Origin: Myxococcales bacterium
GTDB taxonomy: Bacteria > Myxococcota_A > Polyangia > GCA-2747355
Length of the DNA: 32,727 nucleotides
Assembly: GCA_020431405.1 (NCBI GenBank)
Contig: JAGQIK010000244.1
Span: 1-32,727 of the forward strand
Direction of reading: 5' to 3'
The notes under the pieces are model-generated. The model was given only the letters and a program-made list of their open reading frames with translations. It did not search any database and was not told where the DNA came from. Below, one piece after another: positions 21,243 to 30,100 of the stretch. The position numbers were made by a program, and so were the translations under genes. Position 1 is the first letter of the stretch, and each line of letters opens with the position of its first letter.

Positions 21243-22660
21243 CACTTCTTGCCCTTCTGCTGGGCCTTCTTGGCCGCGGGGCTCTCGGGGAGCACGTGGA
21301 TCACGACGCGCCCCAGCGAGCCGAGCACCGCGCGCGCGTGCTTGTGCACGGACGCGGTGGTGGCCGAGGTGTAACGCCTGAGGTCCTTGGCGACGTAGTC
21401 GGCGCGCCCGACGGCGGCCATGTAGAGCGCCAGCGTCTCGGCGCGGCTGCGCAGCGACTGCAGGCTGCGCACGAAGGCCGTCTGGTACTGCGCCTTGGCG
21501 CGCGCCAGCTCGTCGGCGCTCGGGGGCTTCTGGATGAAGCGCGCGATCTCGCGCCGCACCAACTTCTCGACCTGCTTGATGTCGGCGCCGCGACGCAGCG
21601 TGACGGTGACGGTGAAGACGGAGCCGAGCGCGCGAGAGTCCTGCCGCGCGCTCACCGACGCCGCCACGCGGCGCGTGTAGACCAGCTCGCGATAGAGGCG
21701 CGAGAGCTTGCCGGTGGTGAGCATCGCGGCGGTGAGGTCGAGCTCGGCGTCGCCCGGGGTTTGGTGCGGCGGCGAGTGCCAGGCCATGTAGAGACGCGGC
21801 AGCGCGACGCGGTCACGCATCTCGCGGCGCACCTCCTTGGCGAGCTTGGCGGGCTGCGGCTTGGCGCGGCCCCAACGGCTGGCGGGCACTTTGGAGGGGA
21901 TCCAGCCGAAATAGCGCGTGGCCAGCGCGCGCGCCTTCGCCACGTCGACGTCGCCGGCGATGACCAGCACAGCGTTGCTCGGCGCGTAGTAGCGGCCGAA
22001 GAAGGCTTTGCAGTCGCCGGCGGTGACGGCTTCGAGGTCGGCGACGTCGCCGATGACGGTGTGACCGTAAGGATGGCTCGGCGCGAAGAGCAAGCTCGGC
22101 ATCGCCAGGCGCGCCTTGCCGTAGGGGCGATTCTCGTAGGACTGCCGCCGCTCGTTGAGCACGACCTTGCGCTGCAGCCCGAGCTTCTTGGGCGTCAGCG
22201 CGTGCGCCAGCGTGGCCATGCGGTCGGCCTCGATCCACAGCAGCAGCTCGAGCAGGCGGCTCGGACCGACGTCGTAGTAGTTGGTGACGTCTTCCGAGGT
22301 GTAGGCGTTGTTCCAGCCGCCGTTGCGCTCCATCAGCAGATCGATCTGCTTTTCGGGGATGCGCTTGGTGCCCATGAACATCAGGTGCTCGAAGAGGTGC
22401 GCCATGCCGCTGCGCTTGGCGCGTTCGAAGCGCGCTCCGACGCGATAAAGCACGTCGACCACGACGCGCGGCACGCGGCGATCGGCGTGCACGATCACTT
22501 CGAGGCCGTTGGGCAGGCGAAAGCGCGTGTGCGGGATGCGCAGCGCGCTCGCCGGTTTTCCCGTGCCCGTGCCCGAACCCGAGCCCGTGCCAGGCCCCGC
22601 GCCGACGAGCGCCACGCCGAGCACGGCAACACTGGCTGCGATAGCGACTGACCTACGCAT
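21242..22660 (-). CDS. M16-family zinc metallopeptidase, catalytic subunit
   Basis: The 472-residue protein has a signal peptide, a Gly/Ser/Thr-rich stretch (GTGSGSGTGTG) and an M16 fold with the inverted zinc motif HLFEH (H88, E91, H92) and a third ligand Glu at about 170 (VVLNERRQ). NNAYTSEDVTNYYDVGP and HPYGHTVIGD are typical of the pitrilysin/processing-peptidase family. It probably degrades or processes peptides in the periplasm together with the overlapping downstream partner. GGAAGG just upstream of the ATG at 22660 supports the start. The C-terminus is Lys-rich (AAKKAQQKGKK). Confidence 0.95.
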   Translation of the reverse strand: MRRSVAIAASVAVLGVALVGAGPGTGSGSGTGTGKPASALRIPHTRFRLPNGLEVIVHADRRVPRVVVDVLYRVGARFERAKRSGMAHLFEHLMFMGTKRIPEKQIDLLMERNGGWNNAYTSEDVTNYYDVGPSRLLELLLWIEADRMATLAHALTPKKLGLQRKVVLNERRQSYENRPYGKARLAMPSLLFAPSHPYGHTVIGDVADLEAVTAGDCKAFFGRYYAPSNAVLVIAGDVDVAKARALATRYFGWIPSKVPASRWGRAKPQPAKLAKEVRREMRDRVALPRLYMAWHSPPHQTPGDAELDLTAAMLTTGKLSRLYRELVYTRRVAASVSARQDSRALGSVFTVTVTLRRGADIKQVEKLVRREIARFIQKPPSADELARAKAQYQTAFVRSLQSLRSRAETLALYMAAVGRADYVAKDLRRYTSATTASVHKHARAVLGSLGRVVIHVLPESPAAKKAQQKGKK

Positions 22661-22678
22661 GGGCCTTCCGGGTGCGGG

Positions 22679-23344
22679 CTACAACGCAGCGACGAGCACG
22701 TCGAGGCGCCGGCGCAGCGACTCGCTCAGCGGGACGTCGAGCGCCGTGAGCGCGGCGATGACCTTGGGATAGATCGCGGTCGGGTTGGAGCCGCGCGGCG
22801 GCGTCCCCGCGGGCGTCGCTTCGCCGCGCACCAGCGAGGCCGCGTCGGAGAGCAGTGCCATCATCCAGTTGGAGCAGGTCTCGACATCGGAGCCGGCGTC
22901 GGCGGCGATCTCCTCGACGCTGGCGCCACCGTGCACGTAGAGGCCGAGCGCCGCGCGCCCGAGCGGGCTTTGCTCGGAGAGCCAGTCGGCGAGCTTGCCG
23001 GGCGGCACGTCGCCATCGATGTAGCCGAACACCGGCGCGCGCGGTACGGGCTCCGCCTCGGCGAGCTCGGCGAGCAGCTCGCGGCAGCGCGTGCGCGCGA
23101 TCTCGAGCATCCACGCAGCCGGCGAGCCGCTGGCGCGAAAGTCACCGAAGGCTGAGAAGGCGCGCGCGAAGCTGCTGTAGGTCAGCTCCTCGGCCTCCTC
23201 GGGTGTGCGCGCCACGGCAGCGCAGAGCTTGACCACGCCTTTGCCATAGGTGTTGACCATCAGCAGCGCGGCGCGCTGCGAGTCACCGGTGCGCAGCGCG
23301 TTGAGCACGCGCTGATCGTGGGCGTCGTCGAGCTCGAGCTTCAC
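22679..23344 (-). CDS. Divergent ECF-type sigma-factor-like protein
   Basis: The 221-residue protein resembles extracytoplasmic-function sigma factors. Region 2 is about 20-92 (AARTPEEAEELTYSSFARAFSAFGDF-like, with SGSPAAWMLEIARTRCRELL). Region 4 is about 124-170 (GRAALGLYVHGGASVEEIAADAGSDVETC). Region 4 is weak, and a C-terminal extension of about 45 residues follows. It may be a real sigma factor, an anti-sigma partner or a decayed relative. The GTG start at 23344 overlaps the stop of a small lipoprotein gene (GTGA). The M16 pair follows 18 bp later, so it may control this run or be controlled with it. No anti-sigma gene is recognisable nearby. Confidence 0.7.
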   Translation of the reverse strand: MKLELDDAHDQRVLNALRTGDSQRAALLMVNTYGKGVVKLCAAVARTPEEAEELTYSSFARAFSAFGDFRASGSPAAWMLEIARTRCRELLAELAEAEPVPRAPVFGYIDGDVPPGKLADWLSEQSPLGRAALGLYVHGGASVEEIAADAGSDVETCSNWMMALLSDAASLVRGEATPAGTPPRGSNPTAIYPKVIAALTALDVPLSESLRRRLDVLVAAL

Positions 23345-23592
23345 CCGGTCGCTCCGCCGTCGGCACCCCCGCCGCTGTCAGGCGCGGCGCCATCGCTCGC
23401 GGTGCTATCGGCGCCGGTCTCGGCGCCGACGTCCTTACCGCCGCCGCCGCCGTCGTCGAACACCGGCGGTGGACGTAGATCGTCGCCGCACGAGACAGCC
23501 TGTGTCGCCACCGTGATGAAGGTCAACGCGATGCACACAGCGAGCAGGATTCGCCGCGAAAGACCTCTCCAAGGCCAGGAGAATCGACGCAT
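23341..23592 (-). CDS. Small lipoprotein with Asp/Gly-rich tail
   Basis: The 83-residue product has a basic N-terminus, a hydrophobic segment and a lipobox-like AVSC followed by GDD. The rest is PPPVFDDGGGGG and a tail rich in Gly, Asp and Ala, with no folded domain visible. It is translationally coupled to the sigma-like gene (GTGA overlap); a role as its membrane partner is possible but only inferred. The ATG at 23592 is preferred to 23691 because the signal peptide starts there; the longer frame runs through a 28-bp palindrome. TAACGT stands 7 nt before the ATG. Confidence 0.65.
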   Translation of the reverse strand: MRRFSWPWRGLSRRILLAVCIALTFITVATQAVSCGDDLRPPPVFDDGGGGGKDVGAETGADSTASDGAAPDSGGGADGGATG

Positions 23593-23599
23593 GGCAGAG

Positions 23600-23605
23600 A
23601 CGTTA
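23600..23605 (-). promoter_or_regulatory. -10-like element, possible leaderless start
   Basis: Minus-strand TAACGT fits TA-N3-T and ends 7 nt before the ATG at 23592, which has no Shine-Dalgarno. Confidence 0.3.
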
Positions 23606-23608
23606 GCG

Positions 23609-23636
23609 GCTGTCGCTTGCCGGGGCAAGCGACAGC
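23609..23636. terminator. Strong 28-bp palindrome between two lipoprotein genes
   Basis: GCTGTCGCTTGCC and GGCAAGCGACAGC are perfect 13-bp arms separated by GG. As RNA this gives a 12-bp stem with a four-base loop. It lies 11 nt after the S74 lipoprotein stop. The minus strand has no T-run after it, so it is a stem-only terminator or RNA-end stabiliser; an operator is the alternative. Confidence 0.55.
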
Positions 23637-23647
23637 GCGCGGCGGCG

Positions 23648-24406
23648 CTACTTCGCTTTGCTGCCGCTGCAGGCGCCGCGGCGTAGCGCACGCACCTCGG
23701 CCGAGAGGCGCGCGTTGTCGGCCTTGGCGCGCTGGTGCGCCGCCTCGAGCCGCTTGACCGCGCGGGTCAGGGCCTTGATCGCCGCCAACGAGACGCCGGT
23801 GCCGTCGAGCGGCGCGATGTAGCGCTTGCTGTTGCCGACGCCGAAGGTGCGCTTGAAGTCCTGCGCCATCGGGCCGATGTGGCGCACGCCGGGCTTGTCG
23901 GTCTTGTACGACCAACGGGTGATCGGCAGGCTCATCACGCGGCGCAGCACCTCGCTGTCGTCGACGCGCTCGAAGTCGCGCTTGAGATTGCGGTCGCTGA
24001 TCGGGCAGGTGGAGTAGCACGTAGCCTGGCCGACCGGGATCGGAACGCCGCTGCAGCAGTTGAGCCCCTTGCAGCACGTGGAGGTCAGGCAGCTGCCGCC
24101 GCTCTGCACGCAGGTGCCGGCGTCGTCGGCAGGGCCGTCGCCGGCGAGGCCGTCCGGCGCGGGCCCATCGGATGCGGGCAGGTCCGTCTTCAGACCTTCG
24201 CTGTAGAGCACGTCGCCCGGCGTCGTGTCCTTGACCGCCCCGTCGCTCGTGCCCGGGCCATCGCCGGCCTTACCGTCGGTCCGCGCGTCGGGCGTCCCGC
24301 CGGGCGTGTCGTCGCTGCAGCCTGGTGCGAAGGCGAGCCCGACCAGCAGCGCGAGGCCGAGCACCAATGCGAGAGAGCCTAGTCTTTTTGTGTGTCGCGT
24401 GTTCAT
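23648..24406 (-). CDS. Lipoprotein with Cys-rich knot and S74 self-processing chaperone domain
   Basis: The 252-residue protein has a lipobox (FAPGC, C30), a long Asp/Gly/Pro linker, a compact segment with eight Cys (99-134, including TCCKGLNCC), and then a peptidase S74 domain (137-225). S74 domains end phage tail spikes and many bacterial surface proteins; they assist trimer folding and then cut themselves off. SDRNLK has Ser137 and Lys142, the same spacing as the known Ser/Lys dyad, and VRHIGPMAQDFKRTFGVG and GVSLAAIKAL are family hallmarks. A helical, charged tail follows. Cleavage before Ser137 would leave a lipid-anchored Cys knot. TAAGAT stands 7 nt before the ATG, which lacks a Shine-Dalgarno. 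Confidence 0.85.
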   Translation of the reverse strand: MNTRHTKRLGSLALVLGLALLVGLAFAPGCSDDTPGGTPDARTDGKAGDGPGTSDGAVKDTTPGDVLYSEGLKTDLPASDGPAPDGLAGDGPADDAGTCVQSGGSCLTSTCCKGLNCCSGVPIPVGQATCYSTCPISDRNLKRDFERVDDSEVLRRVMSLPITRWSYKTDKPGVRHIGPMAQDFKRTFGVGNSKRYIAPLDGTGVSLAAIKALTRAVKRLEAAHQRAKADNARLSAEVRALRRGACSGSKAK

Positions 24407-24413
24407 GCGGGCG

Positions 24414-24419
24414 ATCTTA
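24414..24419 (-). promoter_or_regulatory. -10-like element, possible leaderless start
   Basis: Minus-strand TAAGAT ends 7 nt before the ATG at 24406. The gene has no Shine-Dalgarno and lies 51 bp after the phosphoesterase gene, so it may have its own promoter. Confidence 0.4.
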
Positions 24420-24457
24420 CGCCCGCTTGGCGGCGGCCGAAACCCGCGCCCTGTTGC

Positions 24458-26566
24458 TCAGCGCGGATCGGAGAGCGAGAAGCGATCGATGGTCTCGCCG
24501 GTAACGCTGACCGTCTCGGCTTCGACGCGATCGCCGTCGACGTAGACGAACACCTGATTGCGCTGCGCGCTGAAGCGTTTGACCGACTTGGTCCATGGCA
24601 GCGCGCGGTTCTGCGCGTAGTAGGGCGCGCCGGCGCCGCCGGTGGTGACGGCGAAGATCGGGTAGCTGAAGGATGGGTCGACGCGCTGGTCGACCAGCGT
24701 GCGGCTGTAGTTGTGCTCGTCGCCGAAAAACGCGCCGCGCACCTCGTGCTTGACGAGGATGCGCCACAGCGCGTTGCGGCGGCGCACGCTGGCCGGGTCT
24801 CCGTGGTAGTACATCGCGTCCTTGGCGTGGCCGCCGTTGGGGAACGCCGGCTCGTGCGTGAATACGAACGAATGGCGTGCGCCGCGCTTGCGGGCGGCGG
24901 CGAGGTCCTTGTCGAGCCACGCGAGCTGCGGCTTGGTCACCCAGCCCTCGCGGTAGCCGCGCTTGCCCACCGGGTGGTCGTCGCGGAACGGGTGCGAGCG
25001 ATAGAAGTAGTTGCTGTTGAGCACGACGAAGTGGGCGTTGCCGTAGTCGAAGCTGTAGACGTTTTCTTTGTAGGTCGGCTCGCCGGGCGTCGGCTCGGGC
25101 GCGTTGGTCGGGTTGGTGAAGACCTTGGCGAAGACGGTCTGGCTGTTTTCGGGGCCGCCGCGGTGGTCGGCGCACCAACCCGAGCTCCATGCGTCGATCA
25201 GCTGCTCGTGATTGCCCATGCCTTCGTAGATCGGGATGTGCGTGTCGGTCGGCTGCGCGACCCAGGCGAAGGCCTCGAGCTGGCGGCGCAGGTCGGCGGC
25301 CTCGGTGGTGTAGCCGTCGGCGAGATCGCCGGGGAAGAGCACCATCGCGGCGCCACGCAGCAGCGCGCGCTCGAGGTGGCGCCGCAGCACGGACATGTTC
25401 ACGCCGCGGTAGCTCGCCTCGCCGATGTCCTTGGCCGCGCGGCTGTCGGTCATCACCGAGAACATGAACGGCGTCGAGCTGCCCGGGCGCGGCGCGGCGC
25501 GCACCAGGCCCACCGGCGAGCGCGCTACCTCGCCGCGGCGATCGACGGCCAGCGCGTAGTAGCGGTAGTAGGCGTTGGCTCGGAGCCCGCCGACGGGGAT
25601 CTCGTGACGCAGCCCGGGCGCCTTGCCGTGCACGACGCGCACCTTGCCGGCGCGATCGACGAGCAGCACGCCGCCGTGTGTTGGCACGTCGGTGGTGAAG
25701 GTCACGTAGAGGCCGCGGTCGGTGAGCAGATCGACGTGCGGGCCATCGAGCAGCGTGGGCAGCTGCACGAAGGTCGGCGCCGCGGCGCACGGCGTCTTGG
25801 CGCAGCGGAAGTAGACGACGTTGTCATAGATGTGCGACGTGGCGCGCTGCGCGTCGAGCAGCTCGACGCGATAGTAGGCGCGGCCGTGTCCGCGCGTGCG
25901 CACGTCGTTGACGTCGTAGCGGCGCACGAGCAGCCGCGGCAACTTGAAGGTGGCGTGCTGCAGCCCGGGCCGCTTGCTGACCTCGACCTTGCCGCGCAGC
26001 CGGTTGCGCTGCACGCGAAAGATCGAGGCGCGCGGCGCGAGCCCGAAGTAGATCGCGCCACGCGGGTGGTGGCGCAGCGTCTCCCAGCTGACGGTGATCG
26101 TGCCGTCGGCGGCGACCTTGGCGCCAGGCAGGCGCTGGTAGATCAGCGCGTGGCCCCGCACGCGCACCGATTTTTCGCGCTTCGGCACGTCGCGACGAAG
26201 GTGGCGCTGTAGATCGGCCGAGGTGCGCCACGACGGCGGCAGCTTGTCGACGGCGACGGGTCGCAGCGCGCCGATGGCGGGCGTGGCGGGCAGCTTGGCG
26301 AAGGCGCTCTCGCGCTTGAAGCGCGCGGCGGCGGCGCGCAGCGTGGCGACGCTCGGCGCCGCGGGATAGCGCGCGAGCGAGAAGCGCCAGCGCGGATCGA
26401 TCGCGAAGGGCAGCGCTGGCTTCTTGGCGGGCGCTACCGCGCTGCCGGGCGCGGGGCTGTGAGGCTTGGCGCCGCTGCCGGAGCTTGCAGAGCCGCGGCT
26501 GCAGCCAGCGATGGTGATGGCGAGCAGCGTGCCGCACGCCAGGCGACAACACGCTGCGCAGCTCAT
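24458..26566 (-). CDS. Metallophosphoesterase lipoprotein (purple-acid-phosphatase-like)
   Basis: The 702-residue product has a lipobox (TIAGC, C22), an N-terminal half with beta-rich, fibronectin-like character (VTFTTDVPTHGGVLLVDRAG, then NAYYRYYALAVD), and a C-terminal calcineurin-like phosphoesterase domain. Metal motifs are FSVMTDSR, LFPGDLADG, MGNHEQ and FFGDEHNYSR. GD and GNHE are standard; the first (DSR for DxH) and last (GDEHNY for GHxH) are variants, so metal set and activity may differ from the classic enzyme. It is exported and probably lipid-anchored. The ATG at 26566 overlaps the upstream lipoprotein stop (ATGA), and the signal peptide begins there. Confidence 0.88.
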   Translation of the reverse strand: MSCAACCRLACGTLLAITIAGCSRGSASSGSGAKPHSPAPGSAVAPAKKPALPFAIDPRWRFSLARYPAAPSVATLRAAAARFKRESAFAKLPATPAIGALRPVAVDKLPPSWRTSADLQRHLRRDVPKREKSVRVRGHALIYQRLPGAKVAADGTITVSWETLRHHPRGAIYFGLAPRASIFRVQRNRLRGKVEVSKRPGLQHATFKLPRLLVRRYDVNDVRTRGHGRAYYRVELLDAQRATSHIYDNVVYFRCAKTPCAAAPTFVQLPTLLDGPHVDLLTDRGLYVTFTTDVPTHGGVLLVDRAGKVRVVHGKAPGLRHEIPVGGLRANAYYRYYALAVDRRGEVARSPVGLVRAAPRPGSSTPFMFSVMTDSRAAKDIGEASYRGVNMSVLRRHLERALLRGAAMVLFPGDLADGYTTEAADLRRQLEAFAWVAQPTDTHIPIYEGMGNHEQLIDAWSSGWCADHRGGPENSQTVFAKVFTNPTNAPEPTPGEPTYKENVYSFDYGNAHFVVLNSNYFYRSHPFRDDHPVGKRGYREGWVTKPQLAWLDKDLAAARKRGARHSFVFTHEPAFPNGGHAKDAMYYHGDPASVRRRNALWRILVKHEVRGAFFGDEHNYSRTLVDQRVDPSFSYPIFAVTTGGAGAPYYAQNRALPWTKSVKRFSAQRNQVFVYVDGDRVEAETVSVTGETIDRFSLSDPR

Positions 26567-27030
26567 GGCAGTCGCGAAAGCCCGAGGCGCGAGAGCAGCT
26601 GCGACGACTCGCGCGTGAAGCCGTAGTACGTGGCCGGCCCGCGCGGCGACGGCGTGAGCGTCAGCTTGAGGTCGAAGGGCTTGGGCCCCTGCACGCGATG
26701 GATGGTGAAGCGCGAGCGCACGCGTTGCGCCTTGTGCGGCAGGTTGAAGCGGATCTCGTCGTCGTGGACCTCGAAGGCGAACAGCTCGAAGTGTCCGGCG
26801 AAGACCGTGCGGTCCTGGTAGACGCCGCCGCCCATCGCCGGCGTGAAGCGATAGACGTGCAGCCGCTGGTCCTTCTTCTTGGGCCACAGGTCGAGCCAGT
26901 TGCGGTTGATCAGCAGCTTGGCGGCGTCATCGCGCGAGACGAGCTGCGCGCCGTTGTCTTTGCTGCTGCAGGCGCCGAGCGCGGCGAGCAGCGCGGCGAG
27001 GAAGGCGAACGTGATGATGCGACGTTTCAT
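26563..27030 (-). CDS. Small lipoprotein of unknown function
   Basis: The 155-residue protein has a clear lipobox (LGAC, then SSKD; C21). The mature part is rich in predicted strands with aromatic residues (RNWLDLWP, RLHVYRFTP, HFELFAFEVHDDEIRFNL, YYGFTRESS), which could be a small beta-barrel of lipocalin type; this is only a guess. I do not recognise the family. It is translationally coupled to the phosphoesterase (ATGA) and lies 71 bp after the giant cytochrome gene on the same strand. TATACT stands 9 nt before its ATG and no Shine-Dalgarno is visible. Confidence 0.78.
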   Translation of the reverse strand: MKRRIITFAFLAALLAALGACSSKDNGAQLVSRDDAAKLLINRNWLDLWPKKKDQRLHVYRFTPAMGGGVYQDRTVFAGHFELFAFEVHDDEIRFNLPHKAQRVRSRFTIHRVQGPKPFDLKLTLTPSPRGPATYYGFTRESSQLLSRLGLSRLP

Positions 27031-27039
27031 AGTGCGCGC

Positions 27040-27045
27040 AGTATA
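27040..27045 (-). promoter_or_regulatory. -10 element upstream of the small lipoprotein
   Basis: Minus-strand TATACT is the best -10 match in the window and ends 9 nt before the ATG at 27030. Transcription would start within 2-3 nt of the start codon. It suggests that the lipoprotein-phosphoesterase pair is transcribed apart from the cytochrome. Confidence 0.5.
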
Positions 27046-27101
27046 GCGCAACGCGCCACGCGCGCTGAGGCCAGCGCGAGCTCGGCGCGACGCGTGGGCG
27101 G

Positions 27102-30100
27102 CTAGGGCTTGCGGCCGTTGGGGTGGCAGCCGGAGTTTGTGCAGTGCTGGAAGTTGCCCGAGATGTAGCCGCTGCGGCCCTTGTGCTTGTCGTCCATCTT
27201 GTTCTGCGAGTGCTCGTGGCACGTGCCGAGACAGGACCAGTTCTTGAGGTTCACCGAGTCGATGTGACACGTGGAGCACGTGAGATTTCGGTGCTTGCCC
27301 GAGTCGATGGGGAACGTGTGGCTGAACGTCGCCGGCTTCCAGCCGTTGGTCGTGTGACAGCTGGCGCAGTCGGTGGGGAAGCCCGAGGCGAGGTGGTTGG
27401 GGATCGTCGGCGTGCTGCGGTCGCCGTTGTGGCAGCCGACGCAGGTCGTGCCGGTGGGCACCTTGGGGTTGTTCGGATCGGTGTGACACTGGGCGCAGAG
27501 CAGCGTGGCGTGGCGGCCGGTGAGCGGGAACTTGCTGTGGTCGACCGCGGCGGGTTTCCAACCGTTGACCGTGTGGCAGCTGTCGCAGAGCGTCGGGTTG
27601 CCGAGGTGGCCGGTGGCCGGCGCGGTGTGGCAGCCCTCGCAGATCTTCGGCATCGGCACCTTGGTGTGGCACTGCGCGCAGAGCACAGTGCTGTGCTTGC
27701 CGACCAGCGGCAGATACAGCGAGTGATCGAACGTGGCGCCCTTCCACACCGACGTGGTGTGGCAGTCCTGGCATGTCGTCGGGAAGCCCGTGACGAGGTG
27801 GTCGGGGTTCCAGCCGGCGGGCGGGCGATCGGTGAGGTGGCATTCGGTGCAGGTCTTGCCCTTGGGCACCGACGGGTTGTTGGGATCGGGATGGCACGAG
27901 GCGCAAGCGGGCGCCGCGTGGCCGTTGGTCAGCGGGAACTTGGTGTGATTGAACGTCGCCGGTGTCCAGGCCGCCGTGTTGTGGCAGTCGGCGCAGTTGG
28001 TCGAGAAGCCGGCGCTCTTGTGGTCGGGCCGCGTGGATGTCGAGCCGGTCGGGATCTTGCTCTGGTGACAGCCGATGCAGGTCTTGGGCACCGGCGAGGT
28101 GGCGTGGCAGCTCGCGCAGCCGACGCCGGAGTGGCCGCCGGTGAGCGGGAACGTCTGGCCGTGATCGAAGGCGGCGGGCTTCCAACCGGTGGTGGCGTGG
28201 CAGCTCTTGCAGTCGGTGGAAAAGCCGACAGCGCGATGGTCGGGCACTGTTGGCGTGCTGCGGTCGGCCTCGTGACAGCCGACGCAGGTGGTGGCCTTGG
28301 CGACCTTGGGGTTGGTCGGATCGGTGTGGCAGCTGACGCAGTCGACGCCGGCGTGCTTGCCGTCGAGCGGGAACTTGGAGTGGTCGGCGGTGGCGGGCTT
28401 CCAGGCGTTGGCCGTGTGGCACGTCTGGCAGGTCAGCGGGAAGCTCGTCGCGTAGTGATCGGGACGCGACGTGGTCGCGCCGGTGGGGCGCTCGCTGCTG
28501 TGGCAGTCGGCGCAGGTGGTGCCCTTGGCTTTCTTGGGATCGAGCGGATCGTTGTGGCAGGTGGTGCAGGCGGTGGTGGCGTGCTTGCCGACGAGCGGCA
28601 GGTACGTGTTGTGATCGAAGCTCGAGCTCTTCCACAGCGTGGCGGTGTGGCAGTCCTGGCAGGTGGTGGGAAAAACCGAGAGCGTGTGGTCGGGGTTGTA
28701 GCCGGCGGGCGGCCGGTCGCTGATGTGACAGGCGGTGCAGGTGGTGCCGGTAGGCACGGTGGGGTTGTTCGGATCGGTGTGGCACGAGCCGCACGTGGGG
28801 CCGGCGTGTCCGCCAGTAAGCGGGAACTTGCTGTGGTCGTACGCCGCGGGCGTCCAGGCGGCGATGCTGTGGCAGCTGTTGCACACGGTGGAGAAGCCCG
28901 CTGACTTGTGATCGGGGCGCGTCGACGTGGTGCCGCTCGGGATCTTGCTCTGATGGCAGCCGACGCAGGTGGTTGGGACGGGCACGGTGCCGTGGCAGCT
29001 CTGACAGCCAACGCCCGAGTGGCCGCCCGTCAGCGGGAACGTCTGGCCGTGATCGAAGGTCGCCGGCTTCCAGCCGGTGGTCGTGTGGCAGCTCTTGCAG
29101 TCGGTGGAAAAGCCGCTGGCGCGATGGTCGGGCACGCTCGGCTTGCTGCGATCGGCCTCGTGGCAGCCGACGCACGTCGTGCCCTTGGCGACCTTGGGTT
29201 GGTTGGGATCGGTGTGGCAGCCGGCGCAGTCGAGCCCCGCGTGAGCGCCGGTGAGCGGGAACTTGGCGTGGTCTACCGCGGCCGGCTTCCAGCCGTTGGC
29301 CGAGTGGCAGGTCTGACAGGCGAGCGGGAAGCTCGGCGCCTGGTGATCGGGCCGCGAGGTGGTCGAGCCCGTGGGGCGATCGGCGGCGTGACAGTCAGCG
29401 CAGCTCTTGCCCTTGGCCTTCTTGGGATCGAGCGGATCGTTGTGGCACGTGCTGCACGCGGTCGTCGCGTGCTTGCCGACCAGCGGCAGGTACGTCGAGT
29501 GATCGAAGCTCGCGCTCTTCCAGACCGTCTTGCTGTGGCAGTCGTCGCACTTGGTCGGAAAGCCCGCCAAGCGGTGGTCGGGGATGCTGCCGGCGGGCGG
29601 ACGATCGTCGAGGTGACACTCCGCGCAGGTCTTGCCCTTGGGCACGTCGGGGTTGCTCGCATCGGTGTGGCACGAGGCGCAGGTCGGACCGGCGTGCGCG
29701 TCGGTCAGTGGGAACTTGCTGTGATCGAACGTGGCAGGCGTCCAGCCCGCGCTGCTGTGACAGTTGCTGCACAGCACGGAGAAGCCGATGGCCTTGTGGT
29801 CGGGTCGCGTCGCCGTGGCGCCCGTGGGCACGTCGCTTTGGTGGCAGCCGGCGCAGGTTGTCTTGACCGGCGTGGTGTCGTGGCAGCTCGCGCAGGCGAC
29901 GCCGACGTGGCCGCCGGTGAGCGGGAAGCGCTTGCTGTGATCGTAGACGGCGGGCTTCCAGCCGGTGGTCGTGTGGCAGCGCTTGCAGTCGCTGGAAAAG
30001 CCGGTGGCGAGGTGATCGGGCAGCGTGGGCTTTTTGCGATCGGCTTCGTGGCAGCCGACGCAGGTCGTCGCTTTGGGTACCTTGGGGTTGTTCGGATCGG

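Noticed and set aside
23648-24406. Prophage tail-fibre remnant
   Set aside because: The S74 domain follows a lipobox and an acidic linker, and no other phage gene is nearby, so a bacterial surface protein fits better.
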